From JAZQNF01 sp045641505 (GTDB taxonomy: Bacteria > Bacillota > Clostridia > Lachnospirales > Bianqueaceae), in contig JAZUHB010000063.1 of assembly GCA_045641505.1 (NCBI GenBank), positions 1-18,949 of the forward strand: 18,949 nt of DNA, given 5' to 3'. Made by a program: the position numbers and the translations under genes. This document shows, piece after piece, positions 1 to 6,297 of the stretch. The notes beneath the pieces are model-generated. The model was not told the DNA's origin. It ran no database searches and saw only the letters and a program-made list of their open reading frames with translations. Numbering within the stretch: the stretch's first letter is position 1; every line of letters starts with the position of its first letter.

Positions 1-69
1 AACGACATGGCTACGATCCGACTTCCCGCGGCCAGTTCTTCCATACCAATTGGACGGGTGAGGGCGGAA

Positions 70-131
70 GCACTTCGGCGTCCACCTATACCGTGTAAGA
101 TTTTTCAGCTTCTGAGTGGACGCCGAAGTGC
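70..131. repeat. 16-bp perfect inverted repeat with 30-base loop
   Basis: GCACTTCGGCGTCCAC at 70-85 is the exact reverse complement of GTGGACGCCGAAGTGC at 116-131. The loop 86-115 is A+T-richer. There is no T tract directly after the right arm on either strand, so a simple terminator is unlikely. The right arm is followed two bases later by a second perfect hairpin (134-167). Confidence 0.8.
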
Positions 132-133
132 TC

Positions 134-274
134 GCAGTTTGCGCGCGAGGTATCGCGCGCAAACTGCTGACCGAATAGGAGCAATTTGGGTGCAATATTT
201 TGCGCGCAAACTGCTGACCATAATTGAGCGATTTGGGTGCAGTATTTTGCGCGCAGACTGCTGTCCAGGTTCAA
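134..274. repeat. Three 47-bp tandem repeat units
   Basis: Units lie at 134-180, 181-227 and 228-274. The shared core GCGCGCAAACTGCTGACC starts at 155 and 202, and a version with two changes starts at 249, giving an exact 47-base period. Units 2 and 3 also share most of GATTTGGGTGCAGTATTTT. The first unit contains a perfect hairpin: 15-base arms at 134-148 and 153-167 around the loop GGTA. The core TTTGCGCGCAAA is itself a palindrome. The units are not coding; reading frames through them only repeat the same low-quality peptide. Confidence 0.85.
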
Positions 275-331
275 AAGCATTTCTCACTCCACATAATATC
301 TCTGCCTTTGTGAATCGCCCGCTTCGCGAGA

Positions 332-360
332 CGGTGCAGCGGGGCTTCGCCCCGGCACCG
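332..360. other. GC-rich hairpin in the larA leader region
   Basis: CGGTGC (332-337) pairs with GCACCG (355-360), and after a two-base bulge CGGGGC (340-345) pairs with GCCCCG (349-354) around a TTC loop. No T tract follows, so it is a stable RNA or DNA structure and not a standard terminator. Confidence 0.6.
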
Positions 361-395
361 CGACACCGGAACATGAATCCCCCGTTCCGCTGTTT

Positions 396-476
396 GCCCG
401 CAAAGCGGGCACTTCACTAGCACGGCCTCGCCGTGCGCTTCACTCTAGTGTTCCGGCGCTCCGCGCCCGCTTCACT
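396..476. repeat. Array of three mini-hairpins each ending in TTCACT
   Basis: Three different stems carry the same tail. Stem GCCCGC/GCGGGC (396-410) is followed by TTCACT at 413. Stem CACGGC/GCCGTG (421-435) is followed by TTCACT at 439. Stem GGCGC/GCGCC (455-467) is followed by TTCACT at 471. Stem sequences differ but pairing is kept, which argues that the fold matters. The array ends 9 bases before the ribosome binding site of the next gene. Confidence 0.7.
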
Positions 477-495
477 CATCATTCTGGAGGTTTCT

Positions 496-1779
496 ATGGA
501 ACTCTGTCTCACCGCGCGCCGGGAAGAGGGTCTTTCCGACGAACAGCTTACCAAAGGTCTCTACGCACTGCTGGAGCAGCATCCCGCGAAAAAGGTGCTG
601 ATCCTCCCCCCCGACTTCACCCGCTTCTTCAGCAAGGCCGGCTTCATCGCCAACGTCTGCTATCATTACTATGCCGATCAGGGCGCCGAGGTCGACGTGC
701 TGCCCGCGCTGGGCACTCACGTGGCCGTCACCCGCGAGCAGGCCGCCGAGATGTACGGCGACATCCCCTACGAGAAGATCCTCGTGCACAACTGGCGCAC
801 CGACGTCGTGAAGATCGGCGAAGTCCCCGCGGACTATCTCACCGAGATCACCGAGGGTCTGTGGAACGATCCCATCAGCGTCGAGGTCAACAAGCTCATC
901 ATGGATGAGAGCTACGACCTGATCATCAGCCCCGGCCAGGTGGTGCCCCACGAGGTCATCGGCATGGCCAACCACTCCAAGAACCTGTTCGTCGGCGTCG
1001 GCGGCAGCGACATGATCAACAAGAGCCACATGGTCGGCGCCGTCTACGGCATGGAACGGATGATGGGCAAGGATCACACCCCCGTCCGCAAGGTCTTCGA
1101 CTACGGTCTGGAGCATTTCCTGAAGGACCGTCCCATCCTGTTCATGCTGACCGTCACCACCGCGCCCGGCGGCAACACCCACGTCCACGGCCTGTTCTGC
1201 GGCATGGAGCGTGACGCGCTCGCGGGCGCCATCGCGCTGGCTCAGCAGAAGAACATCGACTTCGTCGAGCACGGCCTGAAGAAGTGCGTCGTCTACCTGG
1301 ATCCCCGCGAGTTCAAGAGCACCTGGCTCGGCAACAAGGCCGTCTACCGCACCCGCATGGCGATGGCTGACGGCGGCGAGCTGATCATCCTCGCGCCCGG
1401 CGTGGAGCGCTTCGGCGAGGACGAGGCGGTCGACAAGCTCATTCGGAAATACGGCTACTGCGGCCGCCTGAGCGTGCTGGAGCAGTTCAAAAAGCCCGAG
1501 AACGAGGACCTGCGCGCCAACATGGGCGCCGCCGCCCACCTGATCCACGGCTCCTCCGACGGCCGTTTCGGCATCACCTACGCGGTGAAGAACATCACCC
1601 AGGAGGAGATCGCCTCCGTCTGCTTCAAGCCCGCCTCCTACGACGAGATGATCGAGCGCTACGACCCCGAGAAGCTCAGCTACGGCTACAACACCCTGCC
1701 GGACGGCGAAGAGATCTACTTCATCCCCAATCCCGCGCTGGGTCTCTGGATCAACCGCGAGAAGTTCAACGAAGAGTAA
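496..1779 (+). CDS. LarA-family nickel-pincer racemase/epimerase (DUF2088)
   Basis: 427-residue soluble protein of the lactate racemase (LarA) family. These enzymes use a nickel-pincer nucleotide to racemise or epimerise 2-hydroxy acids by hydride transfer. Visible family features are PDFTR (39-43), ALGTH (71-75), and a PHEVIGMANHSK block followed by H178. H75, H152, K162 and H178 match LarA H108, H174, K184 (cofactor lysine) and H200 (nickel ligand); the H-to-K spacing of 10 and K-to-H spacing of 16 are kept. The start is ATG 496 because TGGAGG lies 5 bases upstream; the longer frame from GTG 433 runs into hairpins. It is the first gene of a four-gene unit, 6 bases ahead of the HAD gene. larB, larC and larE for cofactor synthesis are not in the window. 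The substrate is unknown: many relatives act on acids other than lactate. Confidence 0.85.
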   Translation: MELCLTARREEGLSDEQLTKGLYALLEQHPAKKVLILPPDFTRFFSKAGFIANVCYHYYADQGAEVDVLPALGTHVAVTREQAAEMYGDIPYEKILVHNWRTDVVKIGEVPADYLTEITEGLWNDPISVEVNKLIMDESYDLIISPGQVVPHEVIGMANHSKNLFVGVGGSDMINKSHMVGAVYGMERMMGKDHTPVRKVFDYGLEHFLKDRPILFMLTVTTAPGGNTHVHGLFCGMERDALAGAIALAQQKNIDFVEHGLKKCVVYLDPREFKSTWLGNKAVYRTRMAMADGGELIILAPGVERFGEDEAVDKLIRKYGYCGRLSVLEQFKKPENEDLRANMGAAAHLIHGSSDGRFGITYAVKNITQEEIASVCFKPASYDEMIERYDPEKLSYGYNTLPDGEEIYFIPNPALGLWINREKFNEE

Positions 1780-1785
1780 AACGAA

Positions 1786-2622
1786 ATGCCTGACATCAGA
1801 ATCATCGCGCTGGACCTGGACGGCACGCTGCTGAGCTCCGACAAGACCCTCTCCGAGGGCAATGCCACGGCTCTCCGGCGCGCCGCCGAGGCCGGCATCG
1901 AGATCGTGCCGACGACCGGCCGCTTCTTCGGAGCGATGCCCGCGCCGGTGCGCACCCTCCCCTTCATCCACTATTCCATCAACATCAACGGCGCCAACCT
2001 CTATGACGTGCGTAACGACCGCTCCATCGGCGGCGCCTGCCTGCCTCTCGGGGAGGCCCTCGACATCATGCGCTTCCTCGACGGGGAGAACGTGATCTAC
2101 GACTGCTACATGGACAACTGGGGCTGGATGACCCGCTCCCTGCAGGAGAAGGGCGACCAATTCACCTCCGACATCCATTACCAGAACATGATCCGCGACC
2201 TCCGTCACCCCGTGGACGATCTGAAGACCTTCCTCGCCGAACAGGGCAAGGACGTGCAGAAGATCATGCTCTTCGCGGGCGACATGGACACGCACGCGCG
2301 GCTCTTCCGCGAGCTGCCCGAGCGCTTCCCGGAGCTGGCCGTCTCCTCCAGCGTCTCCAACAACATCGAGATCAACAACGTCCACGCGAACAAGGGCGAA
2401 GCACTGCTCAGGCTGGCGGAGTACCTGGGCCTCAAGCGCCGTCACACGATGGCCTTCGGCGACGCCGTGAATGACCTCTCGATGCTCCGCGAGGCCGGCT
2501 TCGGCGTCTGCATGGAGAACGGCGATCCCCGCTGCAAGGCGGTCGCGCGCTACATCTCCGGCACGAACGACGAGGACGGCGTGGCGGAGGGCATCTACCG
2601 CTTCTGCAACCTGAAAAAATAA
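1786..2622 (+). CDS. Cof-type HAD-IIB phosphatase
   Basis: 278-residue cytoplasmic HAD hydrolase of the Cof/YbiV type, which removes phosphate from small sugar phosphates or cofactors such as FMN or PLP. Motif I is DLDGT with nucleophile D10 and acid D12. Motif II is the second T of TTGR (T44), motif III is K203 (in ANKGEAL), and motif IV is GDAVND with D226 and D230. The C2B cap lies between about residues 85 and 195. Length is normal for the family. The ribosome binding site is weak, and the gene begins 6 bases after the LarA-like stop, so it is probably translated by coupling. The exact substrate cannot be read from sequence; co-transcription with a hydroxy-acid enzyme suggests a phosphorylated sugar acid, but that is inference. 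Confidence 0.88.
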   Translation: MPDIRIIALDLDGTLLSSDKTLSEGNATALRRAAEAGIEIVPTTGRFFGAMPAPVRTLPFIHYSININGANLYDVRNDRSIGGACLPLGEALDIMRFLDGENVIYDCYMDNWGWMTRSLQEKGDQFTSDIHYQNMIRDLRHPVDDLKTFLAEQGKDVQKIMLFAGDMDTHARLFRELPERFPELAVSSSVSNNIEINNVHANKGEALLRLAEYLGLKRRHTMAFGDAVNDLSMLREAGFGVCMENGDPRCKAVARYISGTNDEDGVAEGIYRFCNLKK

Positions 2623-2658
2623 ACAGAACGAAAACGCTCACGAAAGGAGACCCGACCC

Positions 2659-4179
2659 TTGCAACTTTATGAGAACAAGCTTCGCGAGAAATTCCGCGAA
2701 GCCCTCACGGCCGTGCTTCCCATCGTCGCAATCGTGCTGATCCTCTCCCTGACCGTCGCCCCGATGCCCGTGGGCACGATGCTCTCCTTCCTGCTGAGCT
2801 CGGTGCTCCTGGTGGTCGGCATGATGCTCTTCAACAACGGCGCGGAACTCTCGATGGAGCTGATGGGCGAGCGCATCGGCGCGAAACTGACCCAGAGCCG
2901 GAAGCTCCTGCTGATCCTGCTGCTGAGCTTCGCCCTGGGCGTGATGATCACCGTCTCCGAGCCGGACCTCACGGTTCTGGCCGAGCAGGTCCAGTCCATT
3001 CCGAATACGGTGCTGATCCTGTCCGTCGCGCTGGGCGTCGGCCTCTTCCTGGTCATCGCCCTGCTGCGCATGCTGATCGGCTTCCCGCTCCGGACCTTCC
3101 TTCTGGTTGCCTACCTGATCGTGTTCGCGCTGGCCGCGTTTGCCCCGCCGGATTTTCTGGCGGTCGCCTTCGACTCCGGCGGCGTCACGACCGGTCCGAT
3201 GACCGTCCCCTTCATCATGTCCTTCGGCGTCGGCATCTCCTTCATCCGGAACGACAAGCACGCCGCGGATGACTCCTTCGGTCTGATCGCGCTCTGCTCC
3301 GTGGGGCCGATCCTCGCGGTGCTCCTGCTCAGCCTGATCTACCGGCCCGAGGACGTCTCCTACTCCGCCAAGCTGATCGCCGAGCCGATCTACACGCCGG
3401 AGCTCGGCCGCCTGTTCCTGCGGACCCTGCCCACCTATCTGAAGGATATCGCGGTTTCGCTCTTGCCCATCGTGCTCTTCTTCGGCGCCTTCCAGCTGAT
3501 CAGCCTGAAGCTCGAGAAGAAGACCCTCGCCCGCATCGCGACCGGCCTCGTCTACACCTACGTCGGCCTCGTGCTGTTTCTGACCGGCGTGAACGCAGGC
3601 TTCATGCCCGCCGGCTCGTATCTGGGACAGATCATCCCGGACGCGACCGCGGACTGGTTCATCATCCCGATCGGCATGCTGATCGGCTACTTCATCGTCA
3701 AAGCGGAGCCCGCCGTCTACGTGCTGATGCGGCAGGTCGAGGAGCTCACCGACGGCGCGATCTCAGGCAAGACCCTGCAGACCGCCCTCTCCGTCGGCAT
3801 CTCCGCCGCCGTGGGCCTCGCGATGGTGCGCGTGCTCACCGGCATCAGCATCCTCTGGTTCCTGATCCCGGGCTACCTGGTCGCGCTCGTCCTTTCCTTC
3901 TTCGTCCCGAAGATGTTCACCGCCGTGGCCTTCGACTCCGGCGGCGTCGCCTCCGGCCCGATGACCGCTACCTTCCTCCTGCCCTTCGCGGTGGGTGCGA
4001 CGCTGGCGCTGGGCGGCAACGTAGTCACGGACGCCTTCGGCGTGGTGGCCATGGTCGCGATGACCCCTCTGATCACCATCCAGCTCCTCGGTCTGGTCTA
4101 CAAGCTGACAGGCAGGCAGAGCACCGCTCCCGCCCCCGCCGCGGACGACCTGGACCGCTACGCCATCATCGACCTGTAA
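2659..4179 (+). CDS. Membrane protein with two fused DUF1538 repeats, transporter candidate
   Basis: 506-residue polytopic membrane protein. Two homologous halves are visible: AVAFDSGGVTTGPMT begins at residue 168 and AVAFDSGGVASGPMT at residue 422, each followed by a (D)xFG(V/L)(V/I)A segment and a hydrophobic helix. This matches DUF1538, whose conserved FDSGG..TGPMT loop is probably the functional centre. About ten or more membrane segments can be seen. From memory, a two-gene DUF1538 pair of Halomonas (UmpAB) was reported as a Na+(Li+,K+)/H+ antiporter; here both units are in one chain. Start is TTG 2659, chosen because AAAGGAGA sits 8 bases upstream and no ATG fits. The PII-like gene follows after 12 bases, which suggests direct regulation of this protein. 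The transported ion or solute is not known. Confidence 0.85.
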   Translation: MQLYENKLREKFREALTAVLPIVAIVLILSLTVAPMPVGTMLSFLLSSVLLVVGMMLFNNGAELSMELMGERIGAKLTQSRKLLLILLLSFALGVMITVSEPDLTVLAEQVQSIPNTVLILSVALGVGLFLVIALLRMLIGFPLRTFLLVAYLIVFALAAFAPPDFLAVAFDSGGVTTGPMTVPFIMSFGVGISFIRNDKHAADDSFGLIALCSVGPILAVLLLSLIYRPEDVSYSAKLIAEPIYTPELGRLFLRTLPTYLKDIAVSLLPIVLFFGAFQLISLKLEKKTLARIATGLVYTYVGLVLFLTGVNAGFMPAGSYLGQIIPDATADWFIIPIGMLIGYFIVKAEPAVYVLMRQVEELTDGAISGKTLQTALSVGISAAVGLAMVRVLTGISILWFLIPGYLVALVLSFFVPKMFTAVAFDSGGVASGPMTATFLLPFAVGATLALGGNVVTDAFGVVAMVAMTPLITIQLLGLVYKLTGRQSTAPAPAADDLDRYAIIDL

Positions 4180-4191
4180 AGGAGGAGCCGC

Positions 4192-4923
4192 ATGAGCGAA
4201 CTGTATCTGATGGTCACCATCAACGGCCGGGAACGGCTGGCCGACTTCATCTCGGTCTACCGCGAGAACTCCGTCCCGCTGAACTATGTGGCGCTGGGCC
4301 GCGGCACGGCCACCAACGACATGATGGGCCTCCTGGGCCTCGACGATTCCGCCAAGTCCGTGATCCTTTCGGTGGTCACCGACGGGACCTGGCGGCGGAT
4401 CAAGAAGATTCTGGAGCAAAAGATCTACATCGACGTACCCGGTACGGGCATTGCCTTTACCGTCCCCCTTTCCTCCGTCGGCGGTCCCAGAGAGCTGGAG
4501 ATGCTGACGGCGGGACAGAACTTCACGAGAGGAGATGAGGAAAGCTTGAAAGGCACTGTAAACGAACTTCTTCTGGTTATCTGCAACTCCGGCTACAGCG
4601 AGACCGTCATGGACGCCGCTCGCACGGCCGGCGCCGCCGGCGGCACCGTGGTCCACGCCAAGGGCACCGGCACCTCCCAGGCCGAAAAATTCCTGGGCAT
4701 CACCCTGGCCTCCGAGAAGGACGTCATCTTCATCGTGACGAAGACCGCGGAGAAAAAGGCGATCATGAGCGCGATCATGACCCAGGCCGGCACTGCCACC
4801 CGGGCGGGCGCCATCGTCTTCAGCCTTCCCGTCACCGATACCGCGGGGCTTAGGCTCCTCGAGAACGACGAGGAAGAGGAAGCGCCGGCCGCGGATGAGG
4901 TTCCCGCGGAGAAGGCGGAATAA
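4192..4923 (+). CDS. Tandem PII-like signalling protein
   Basis: 243-residue soluble protein made of two PII-like (GlnB/GlnK-fold) domains, roughly residues 1-105 and 122-225. The second carries PII-like text such as AGAAGGTVVHAKGTG, and both halves end in a similar strand (GIAFTVPLSSVGG and GAIVFSLPVTDTAG). PII proteins normally form trimers that bind adenine nucleotides and 2-oxoglutarate and control transporters through the T-loop; a tandem protein would need a different assembly. The canonical uridylylated tyrosine in a T-loop is not obvious. The tail (about 222-243) is strongly acidic. AAAGGAGGAG lies 6 bases before the ATG, and the gene is 12 bases after the DUF1538 gene, so it likely senses a metabolite and gates that protein. 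Ligand and effect are inferred. Confidence 0.82.
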   Translation: MSELYLMVTINGRERLADFISVYRENSVPLNYVALGRGTATNDMMGLLGLDDSAKSVILSVVTDGTWRRIKKILEQKIYIDVPGTGIAFTVPLSSVGGPRELEMLTAGQNFTRGDEESLKGTVNELLLVICNSGYSETVMDAARTAGAAGGTVVHAKGTGTSQAEKFLGITLASEKDVIFIVTKTAEKKAIMSAIMTQAGTATRAGAIVFSLPVTDTAGLRLLENDEEEEAPAADEVPAEKAE

Positions 4924-4956
4924 GCCGCGCGGGGCGGGCTGTTCATTCACCGAAAC

Positions 4957-5012
4957 AAAAAGGAGCGCAAGGAGGCTCAACGTTCTGTTGACCTTCCTTG
5001 ACGCTCCTTTTT
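4957..5012 (+). terminator. Rho-independent terminator of the larA-like/PII operon
   Basis: A long hairpin: AAAAAGGAGCG at 4957-4967 pairs with CGCTCCTTTTT at 5002-5012, and the stem continues through CAAGGA/TCCTTG and TCAAC/GTTGA to a short loop near 4981-4986. The right arm ends in a T run. The A run on the left arm could make it work on the other strand, but no gene there needs it. Its right arm also holds the -35 box of the next operon. Confidence 0.9.
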
Positions 5013-5026
5013 CCGTATGATTATAT
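4998..5026 (+). promoter_or_regulatory. Promoter of the gntR-ABC operon
   Basis: TTGACG (4998-5003), a 17-base spacer and TTATAT (5021-5026) form a good sigma-A promoter. The -35 box lies inside the right arm of the upstream terminator. The predicted start of transcription, near 5033, falls inside the palindromic operator. Confidence 0.7.
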
Positions 5027-5028
5027 AA

Positions 5029-5055
5029 AAGTGTACTACATGGGGTAGTACACTT
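5029..5055. promoter_or_regulatory. Palindromic operator, likely for the GntR regulator
   Basis: AAGTGTACTAC (5029-5039) and GTAGTACACTT (5045-5055) are perfect 11-base inverted arms around a 5-base centre. The site starts 3 bases after the -10 box and ends 17 bases before the gntR start codon. That position fits repression by the protein encoded just downstream. Confidence 0.8.
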
Positions 5056-5072
5056 CGAGAGGGGGTGAGGCC

Positions 5073-5450
5073 ATGATCGTCATCGATAAGACGTCGGAGC
5101 TTCCGGTCTACGCGCAGCTGGTGCGGCAGATCGAGCTCGGGATCCTGCGCGGCCTCTACCTCCCCGGCGACCAGCTCCCCTCGGTGCGGGAGCTGTCCGT
5201 CACACTGGGCATCAACCCCAACACGATTTCGAAAAGCTACGCGGAGCTGATCCGCAAGGGCGTGATCGTATCCGCCCACGGCAGCGGCTCCTACGTCTCG
5301 CCCGACGCGCCCGCGCTTCTGGCCCGGGAGGCGGAGGCGCGGCTGCCGGAGCTCAAGGAACTGATCGGAGAGCTGCTCCGGTCCGGCGTGGACGGCGAAG
5401 CGATCCGCAGGACCGCGGAGGAAGCCCTGAGGGAGAAAGGAGACGGTTGA
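5073..5450 (+). CDS. GntR-family (YtrA subfamily) transcriptional regulator
   Basis: 125-residue DNA-binding protein. The winged helix-turn-helix covers about residues 8-76: PVYAQLVRQIELGILRG, then GDQLPSVRELSVTLGINPNT and the wing GVIVSAHGSGSYV. The short helical tail (about 80-125), without a ligand-binding domain, is typical of the YtrA subfamily, which usually represses the ABC transporter operon it begins. GAGGGGGTGAGG lies just before the ATG. The ATPase gene starts one base after the stop, so the two are translationally linked. The palindrome at 5029-5055 is its probable autoregulatory site. Confidence 0.92.
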   Translation: MIVIDKTSELPVYAQLVRQIELGILRGLYLPGDQLPSVRELSVTLGINPNTISKSYAELIRKGVIVSAHGSGSYVSPDAPALLAREAEARLPELKELIGELLRSGVDGEAIRRTAEEALREKGDG

Positions 5451-5451
5451 G

Positions 5452-6297
5452 ATGCTCGAATTCATCGATGTGAAATACGGAAACAGCTTCGCGGCGGACT
5501 TCCGCCTGCCGGAGGGCTGCTTCTGCGGCGTGTTCGGAGAGGGCCGGACCGAGCTGATGAAGCTCGCCGCCGGAATCCTCGCGCCCGCGGAGGGCCGCGT
5601 CCTTCAGAACGGCCTTGCGCTTTCGGCCGCCGCGGGCAGACGCCGCGTCCAGTATCTGGCCGGCAGCTGCGAGTACTTCCCCGGCGTCTCGGCGGAGGAA
5701 GCGGCGCGCCTGTTCGAGGCGCTCTACCCGGCTTTCGACCGGCCGGCCTTCGAAGCGCTCCTGGCGCGCGCGGACGTCCCGTCCCGGAAAAGCGCCGCGC
5801 GGCTGAGCGAGCGGGACCGGCTTCTGGCGCGTCTTGCGCTTGCGCTGGCCGCGGGGCCGGAGCTGCTGATCCTGGACGGCGTCTGGGACCGTCTGGCGGA
5901 CCCCGACCGAACGCTCCTTCGCGAGCTTCTCTTCGCGGCCCTCGAGGAACGGCGGCTCACGGTGCTCGCGGACTTCGCCTCCCCCGAGGAGGCGGAAAAG
6001 CTCTGCGACCGCTTCCTGCTGCTCCGGGACGGCCGCCTCCTTTGGGAAAAGGAGGCCTGGGCGCTTCCTGAGGAATACTGCCAGGCGGAGTTTACGGGCG
6101 CGGACGACGCGCGATTGCGGGAGTTCGCGGGGGAGTCGCTCCTCTCGTTCGAGACCCTCGGCCGCAGCCGCCTGCTCACGCTCCGCGTGAGCGAGGAGGA
6201 CGCCGCGGACCGTTTCCGCGCCGCAGGTCTTCCGCCCTGCGCGCTCCGTCCGCTTTCGGCCGCCGAGATCCTGCGGCGGGAAGGAGGCCTCCGATGA
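5452..6297 (+). CDS. Degenerate ABC-type ATPase-like protein (likely inactive NBD)
   Basis: 281 residues with the outline of an ABC-2 exporter nucleotide-binding domain, but nearly every catalytic motif is altered. The Walker A region reads GVFGEGRTELMKL (26-38): three residues are missing and the lysine is R32. The signature region is LSERD (118-122) instead of LSGGQ. Walker B is LLILDG with G143 in place of the catalytic glutamate. The H-loop position is F175 in VLADFAS. The Q-loop glutamine is not seen. The D-loop-like DP and the CDRFLLLRDGRL strand remain, so the fold is probably intact. The frame is open and full-length with normal codon use, arguing against a pseudogene. It sits between a YtrA-type regulator and a membrane protein, overlapping the latter by 4 bases. 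It may serve as a structural or regulatory subunit. Confidence 0.75.
   Translation: MLEFIDVKYGNSFAADFRLPEGCFCGVFGEGRTELMKLAAGILAPAEGRVLQNGLALSAAAGRRRVQYLAGSCEYFPGVSAEEAARLFEALYPAFDRPAFEALLARADVPSRKSAARLSERDRLLARLALALAAGPELLILDGVWDRLADPDRTLLRELLFAALEERRLTVLADFASPEEAEKLCDRFLLLRDGRLLWEKEAWALPEEYCQAEFTGADDARLREFAGESLLSFETLGRSRLLTLRVSEEDAADRFRAAGLPPCALRPLSAAEILRREGGLR

Larger units (their letters stand above)
1..495. other. Gene-free, repeat-rich region upstream of the larA-like operon
   Basis: No convincing coding sequence is present; the open frames here run through repeats and lack ribosome binding sites. The stretch holds a 16-bp inverted repeat (70-131), three 47-bp tandem units (134-274), a GC hairpin (332-360) and three small hairpins each followed by TTCACT (396-476). 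A weak promoter for the downstream operon could be TTCAAA (270-275), an 18-base spacer and TAATAT (294-299). If it is used, the hairpins from 332 on lie in the 5' leader of that operon. Confidence 0.6.

Noticed and set aside
7..420. 137-codon open frame at the left edge
   Set aside because: It runs through tandem repeats and hairpins, has no ribosome binding site, and its translation is low-complexity Arg/Pro-rich text.
433..495. Upstream GTG start for the LarA-like gene
   Set aside because: It lies inside the hairpin array without a ribosome binding site; ATG 496 has TGGAGG at the right distance and gives a normal LarA N-terminus.
472..2445. 657-codon frame on the minus strand
   Set aside because: Antisense shadow of the LarA-like and HAD genes; composition is Val/Gly/Asp/His-rich as expected for high-GC antisense frames.
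5452..6297. Pseudogene call for the ABC ATPase-like gene
   Set aside because: The frame is complete, its start and stop mesh with both neighbours, and codon use matches them, so loss of motifs looks like divergence rather than decay.
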